From assembly GCA_028023455.1 (NCBI GenBank), contig JAQFVV010000028.1, forward strand, positions 1,878,501 through 1,942,500: a DNA stretch of 64,000 nt, in the 5' to 3' direction. Source of the DNA: Epiperipatus broadwayi. Its lineage: Eukaryota > Onychophora > Udeonychophora > Euonychophora > Peripatidae. The notes beneath the pieces are model-generated. The model did not search any database. It saw only the letters and a list, made by a program, of their open reading frames with translations, and was not told where the DNA came from. Positions within the stretch are counted from its first letter, which is position 1, and each line of letters opens with the position of its first letter. This document shows, piece after piece, positions 58,541 through 64,000 of the stretch. The position numbers were made by a program, and so were the translations under genes.

Positions 58541-59639
58541 TGCAGATCTATAACAATTAATATTATATAGTAAAATTAGTATAACACATAATTACTACTA
58601 AAATACCATCATCACAAACTTATAGATATAAATAAAATTTGACTTTTGTAATAACATCTTAACAATATCATTAGATGATGAAAATGTTCCAACATAGAAC
58701 TGCAAATAGAGGTAATATAAGTTGACAAAAATAGTCCATTGTATAATTACAACTAAAATACTAATATCACAAACTTTCAGACAAGCATTAGATATAAACA
58801 AAGTTTGAATTTTTCTACTAACATTTTAAAAGTACATCTAGGTGATGGAAATAACCCAACATAGAACTACAAATCAAAGTATTTGCCACTTTTATTAATA
58901 CTTTTTATTAGTCATTCATTAGACTAGAGATTAACCACTTAAGAATATTTCTGTAGTATAATTTTCACAACACAACTCTCATGTAAGGTAGCCATGAGTT
59001 TCTATTCATTTTTAGCACCTTGAGGAGAGGTGCAATCATAAACATATAGCGATATGAAAAAATTATCTTGGGATTCATGCATATTTTCACATTTTTTTCC
59101 ATAAGTTTATGATTACACCTTGCCATAAGATAAACCAACCCCTATCTTGTATGAGAGTAGGGTAGTCAAATTATACTACCAAACTATTTGATAGTTTTCT
59201 CTTTTAAAATCATTGATGAATAATAAATCCAATAGTCAAGAAATTAATCATGGATTAACACCAGAAATAATTATAATGGGTAGTCTTTAAAAATAATCTT
59301 ATTCACAGACCAACCAGGCCTAAATACAATAATACTATAACTCATGGGTCTGATTCCTAAAAAAAAATATTTTATCTCCTCCATCATATTAACATCAATT
59401 CCGATTTTTTTTAAAAAGGTATTTATTGTTTGACCAATGAATTGACATGGTACTTAGGTTTCTTTGATTCATGAATTATATATTCTGATATACCTGAGAA
59501 CAGAGATAAATGTCACCATATTTTATCTGATCAATGAATGACATTAATATGAGAGAGAAAGAGAGAGTAAGCATAGGTTAAAATCTTATTATAATGATTC
59601 TTTAGCTGTATAAATTATGATTTCATCATCATCACTCTA
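58541..59639. other. AT-rich spacer with a local duplication
   Basis: ACATAATTACTACTAAAATACxATxATCACAAACTT-like text near 58580 recurs near 58740, each followed by TTAGATATAAAxAAAxTTTGA and GATGATGAAAATG or GGTGATGGAAATA. No gene. Confidence 0.5.
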
Positions 59640-59990
59640 GTCAATCATTATCAATCCACTGCAAAATGAAGGTCTCTCCAAGTTCATCTTCTCCAATCTA
59701 TAGCCTCTCTTATTCACATCACCCCTGTACACTTCCTTATTTCATTCAACCATCTCATATGCGATCTCTTACTGGGTCTTTTACAATCTATTGGAATCCA
59801 ATTTAAGATTTCAACTGTCCAGCTTTTATCATCTCTTCTAACAATATGTTCAACTGTCCAGCTTTTATCATCTCTTCTAACAATATGCCCAGCCCAATTC
59901 CACTTCAGTCTATTAATTCTTTCAATGATATCAGTAACACTTGTTTGTTCTCTCATCCATGTATTTTGTTTTTGCTCTCTTCATGTTACT
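59640..59990 (-). pseudogene. RTE-type LINE ORF2 C-terminal fragment with internal duplication
   Basis: The minus strand reads QTSVTDIIERINRLKWNWAG then HIVRRDDKSWTVE, which is repeated in tandem, then ILNWIPIDCKRPSKRSHMRW, LNEIRKCTGVM. This is the conserved end of RTE/BovB-like ORF2 (LKWxWAGHVxRxxDxRWtxxvlxWxP). The duplication of about 47 bp (two copies of CATCTCTTCTAACAATATG-type text at 59830-59890) adds one extra HIVRRDDKSWTVE. No RT remains; ATCATCATCACTC just downstream may be the tail. Confidence 0.75.
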
Positions 59991-60749
59991 CCTAACATAC
60001 TTATGAATTGTAGTAATGTATTTGGATTTAATAAGCCCATGTATAAATTTATATGGTGAATAATCATGATTTATTTATACATTTATTAAGATTATTATTT
60101 TTATAAAATAAATATCAAGACTGAACAAGTTATAGGAGTTCTTGTGAACATTTATGCATCTGAAAGCTAACACTAAAAAAAACAAAAAACAAATAATAGA
60201 AAAAGTTAAGACTTTGTTGAACTTTGATAAAGATTGCATATTATAATGGTGGCAAAAAAGCACATAACCAGAGAAATAGATATCTCGTGAGATCAGACAT
60301 AAATGTTTATTGATGCACAGGTAAGAAGGCTGGAATTTTATTATCTTGGTCACATCAAGGGATGACCCAGTTTATTAGATGGACCCATAATTATTGGGTG
60401 TCTTGACAGTAAATGAAGTAAATGTGATCAGAAATGAAGTTGATATATTATATCATTATAATGATGAATGTGACCGTGTATGTTAAACAACCAGCCAAAA
60501 GATCTTAATACAAATGATATATGATTGTCAGAGATAATAGCTGTTAATTAGTCAATAATTAATAATACAATAATTAATTGGCCTCATTCTTTATAAATCA
60601 GTAAAAATATGCCCAAATATGTCTGTCCTGAATAGTTAGTTCAGTAGTAGAATTGCATACTCAGAAAAGGGTCTATTGATCATGGCTTTAGATTGTTTTC
60701 TGTTTGCAAACTTTTTATAAATTCATTTTCAATAAACAGTTTGATATAT
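59991..60749. other. AT-rich spacer
   Basis: No recognised gene. 60733-60816 carries a tandem duplication, AACAGTTTGATATATAxxGT plus ATATGAGCACAGACTTTCAC, at the edge of FB-B copy 3. Confidence 0.5.
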
Positions 60750-61545
60750 AAGGTATATGAGCACAGACTTTCACAAGACACTAAACAGTTTGATATATAG
60801 AGTATATGAGCACAGACTTTCACAAGGCCCACCACTCTCCACTCTATCTCATAACACTGATAAACTTGAACACATATATGTCGAAAAGATAAATAATCAC
60901 CAATATATGTATGTCAAGCTAAACCAGCGATCATCAGTTGGTCCTGATTATCATCTCTACACATATATGCAATAAGTGCTCAGATATATATTAAGATAGC
61001 TAATCTTCATACTTTAATGGACAGGCTTCAATTCACTTCACACTCCAACTCTTCAACCGTCCATCCAATTGAAAATCTGATGATGGAATGCACAAAGGCC
61101 ACCCTGAGGCCGAGATTCTCATCACACCCATATTGACCTTGTGTATGTATTAAATGGATTATGTCCTATACATGAGGGGTCAGATTGACCTTAGGTCAAC
61201 ATGGATGTGGCAAGAATCTTGGCCTCAGAGTGGCCTTTGAGCGTTCCATCATCAGATTTTCAATTGGATGGACGGTTGAAGGGTTGAAGAGTGGAGAAGA
61301 TTGAAGCCTGTCAAAGTATAAAGATTGACTATCTTAATATATATCTGAGCACTTATAGCATATATGTGTAGAGATGGTAATCTGGACCAACTGATGATTG
61401 CTGGTTTAGCATGAAATACGCATATTGGTGATTATTTATCTTTTCAACATATATGTGTTCAAGTGTATCAGTGCTATGAGATAGTGGAGAGTGGTGAGTC
61501 GTGTGAAAGTCTGTGCTCATATACCCTATATATTAAAATAATGTA
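60750..61545. mobile_element. Fold-back family B, best copy
   Basis: Arms of about 370 bp: TATGAGCACAGACTTTCACA ... CATCCAATTGAAAATCTGAT on the left pair with ATCAGATTTTCAATTGGATG ... GTGAAAGTCTGTGCTCATAT on the right. The centre is about 61140-61200 with AGGGGTCAGATTGACC. Hammerhead-like motifs lie in both arms (60899-60942 minus; 61386-61429 plus). No protein. Confidence 0.85.
61386..61429 (+). ncRNA. Hammerhead-ribozyme-like motif, FB-B right arm
   Basis: Stem I ACCAA (61386-61390) with TTGGT (61425-61429), core CTGATGA (61391-61397), stem II TGCT-GGTTT-AGCA closed by a T-T mismatch, and GAA at 61413-61415. Stem III is AT-ACGC-AT with A as the cleavage base. The left-arm copy (60899-60942, minus) keeps stem I and core but has GAC for GAA. 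Confidence 0.55.
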
Positions 61546-62588
61546 ATTTCAATACAGTTATAAACTATTCTGAAATTAATATAACTAACCAGAAAAAAGA
61601 GCTGAGCCTTACACTTTCTCTCTGATTAGTTGTGGTGATTTCAAAATAGCTTATAGTTGTTTTTAAATTATGTTAGGATATATAAAACATGATCTCCATG
61701 TAAGTATATCAATAAATGGTATGCTTATATATAAGTAAAGCTAAAGTGTAGGTGGTCTCATCTTATATTTTACATTTACTGACAGTTAATTTACATATAA
61801 CCCACTGGGAGATTTCAGTACTTACACATTATTTTTATTTTATAAAAAATTGTCTCACCCTATGAATTACTTCAAGAGTAAGTGTCTTTAGAAGAAAGAA
61901 TATTCTAATATCAGCTTGACAGAAACAAATCAGAAAAAGGAACAGCAATATTTATTAAACAAAGTTTTTATATAATTAAGTTTACTTAATTCCAAAGTAG
62001 ACTTTTCACGATTTGACATCTCTTCAAAAAACAAGATCTTATATCCATGCAGACTACAATTTTAAATCCAGTTATCATAAAACTTAAGGTCTAAAAATGA
62101 CTAATTTAAAAAATATAAGTAAACATATATATATATGCTATGCATTCAAATATATCATTGCTACAGAAATTGTACAGATCTTCAAAGTATGTAACAAACA
62201 GCATTTTTAGTAGCAGATATATCTATATACATATGCCATCAGTATAAATAGAGATAGTTAGTGGAATGTTCATAAATCACCTTAGTGAGTTGCCAGTCAC
62301 ATAAGCAGATTGTTGACTTACTACAAGATCTGTGATGTGATCTTATTGTTTCCATTTGGTGATTTAGATAGATGAGTGTGGTTGTCAAAAATTTCAGTCA
62401 TTCAATTAGTTTGCTATGAATGAATACTAATCTATGATGATGATGATGACAACATGACTGAAAAAGGATCTGAGCCAAATAATGGATACTTTTCTTTATA
62501 TATATTATTAACAGCCAGTCACACTTAGATAATCCCAATATTAATAACAATCAACAATTTCAAACTGTTGTCAAGGCAATCTCCTTTT

Positions 62589-62594
<6 letters not shown>
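61546..62594. other. AT-rich spacer
   Basis: No gene recognised. 62545-62590 carries a short piece related to the 19-kb repeat cluster. Confidence 0.45.

Positions 62595-62665
<71 letters not shown>
62595..62665. repeat. (TA)n microsatellite
   Basis: About 34 TA units followed by ATAG repeats. Confidence 0.95.
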
Positions 62666-62680
<15 letters not shown>

Positions 62681-62737
62681 CGATAGAAAGATAAATAGAG
62701 ATATAGTCTTTATCCACATGTATTAAGGATAAAATTC

Positions 62738-62830
62738 AAACAGCTCCTCACTGATGAAAGCCAGAAGTCAAAATCCAGGTTGAAAATATTTTGATAGGAA
62801 AACAATGGATAGAGATTTATTAAGCATTAT
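62738..62830. repeat. Fold-back family A fragment
   Basis: AGCTCCTCACTGATGAAAGC then AATATTTTGATAGG, matching the centre of FB-A. GAAA is lost (TCAAAATCC). Confidence 0.6.
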
Positions 62831-63171
62831 CATCTGGAAAAAAGCTTCCACTAAAAAAGTAGTAATAATAGAAGAACATTCTAATAAATAAAAATATGTA
62901 AGCAAAGGTAATACAATGACCTGTTTGTCATAAGATATCTTAATGGTTTTATCAATTGTGGCCTAAGAATAAATGATCTAAGGTATACAAAACTAAAATC
63001 ATAATAAATGTATAGAAACTAGGTTTGATCTATATAACTACATAGCCAAATAAACTTGGATTGGAAAAAAAGTTTTTCAATTTGAGCTGATAGCTTGATA
63101 ATAAAATAAAAAGTTATAAATGACTGCTAAAGGAAGAGTTTATTACACACAAAAAGAATCAAGTGCAATGT

Positions 63172-63290
63172 TCAATAAAGTCCAAACAGTTTTTCACTGA
63201 TGAATGCTATGAGCTAGAAACTAGTCTGGGAATATTTGAATAAGATTTTAATAAGCCCTACATTTACTGATTACTAAAACCCATTAAATG
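63172..63290. repeat. Fold-back family A fragment with hammerhead-like core
   Basis: TTTTTCACTGATGAATGCTA ... GAAACTAGTCTGGGAATATT. Core, GCT/AGC stem II, GAA, AC-TA-GT stem III and stem I TTTTCA/TGGGAA are all present at 63190-63235. Confidence 0.65.
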
Positions 63291-64000
63291 ATGTAAGAGT
63301 AGTGAAAATTGGGGAAAATATGCTGGTAATAGCAATACGTAAGCAAAGGTCATGTGACAGCTTGTTGGGCATGTGATGCCTTAATGTTTTGAGGAATGTA
63401 TTCAAACATAAATATCATACATAATTAGGAGTAAGTGGAGATATACATTCATGCTGGAGTTTTATAAATTACCTTAAATTCAGACTTAATGATTAATATT
63501 CAAGTGTATTTAGAGTTTATATGTGTATTAAAAATTAAATAATAATCCATAAACTAATAAAATGAATAATACATCCTCATTAATAGTTTCATAATAAGTG
63601 CATTTAAGTGAAATCACACTTGTAAATTAAAATATAGTTGTTGCTATGAATAAATTATAAATTCTGATAATGAAGATATCTGTGGACAATGATCATATAA
63701 ACTGATTAAGCTGTTTCTGCTAGAAATGCATTATGAGATATTTGTTTTCTACCATATGTCTTCATCCACATGATTTAAGAGTATATTGAGTTTAGACGCT
63801 TCTTATGTATTAAAGAAAGGATCATAAAATATAATGGCTAAACAACACGGAATTTTGTCTAATGCGAATTCAGTAAACTTAAATATTATCTGAAAATTTC
63901 TCAAAACAATAAACACACAAATAATTTTAATTAATTGTATTTATATATTGAACATTACCATCATCTAATATTAAATACTGAATGTCTTTAGAAATATTTT
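63291..64000. other. AT-rich spacer to window end
   Basis: No recognised feature. Confidence 0.45.

Overview
The window is non-coding, strongly AT-rich animal DNA (by eye about a quarter to 30% G+C, not computed). It is packed with decayed transposable elements and simple repeats. I found no host protein gene, rRNA or functional tRNA. The reading frames that can be explained belong to mobile elements: Penelope-like elements (PLEs) with GIY-YIG endonucleases, several kinds of LINE, one Ty3/Gypsy-type integrase relic, two tRNA-derived SINE families, one MITE-like unit and many long fold-back (inverted-repeat) units. PLEs together with CR1-, RTE- and I/L1-type LINEs point to an invertebrate metazoan. 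I cannot place the species. The longest runs without an ATG-to-stop frame break are microsatellite artefacts.

Layout. 0-7 kb: SINE, Gypsy-type integrase relic, cruciform, RTE-like relic. 7-10.4 kb: RT relic, a 240-bp tandem repeat cut by an ATT array, an inverted LINE tail, bipolar ATT/AAT arrays. 10.5-22 kb: a perfect hairpin, SINEs, fold-back elements, a LINE tail, a PLE endonuclease relic. 22.4-27.1 kb: a nearly complete CR1/Jockey-type LINE on the minus strand (ORF1 with a PHD finger; ORF2 endonuclease plus RT), bounded on both sides by AAT arrays. 27.1-31 kb: a 130-bp tandem array, RTE relic, fold-back family A, a large ATCT array. 33-35.6 kb: two PLE-A copies around a TA-flanked MITE. 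36-43 kb: quiet AT-rich DNA. 43.5-49.8 kb: a nested PLE complex (PLE-C, PLE-B, and PLE-A inserted into PLE-B, plus two further insertions with clear target-site duplications). 50-64 kb: fold-back family B, tandem arrays, another PLE relic, SINEs, an RTE relic.

The most interesting system is the link between PLEs, fold-back architecture and hammerhead-ribozyme-like cores. PLE-A, -B and -C each have their 3' region copied in inverted orientation at the 5' side. The terminal repeats carry a compact motif that folds as a hammerhead: a CUGAUGA-type core, stem II, GAAA, an ultrashort stem III and a covarying stem I. PLE-A and PLE-C share a paired change, C3 to U and G8 to A, that would keep the catalytic-core base pair. 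Two non-coding fold-back families (FB-A, FB-B) carry the same kind of motif in their arms, which suggests they are PLE-derived or PLE-mobilised non-autonomous units.
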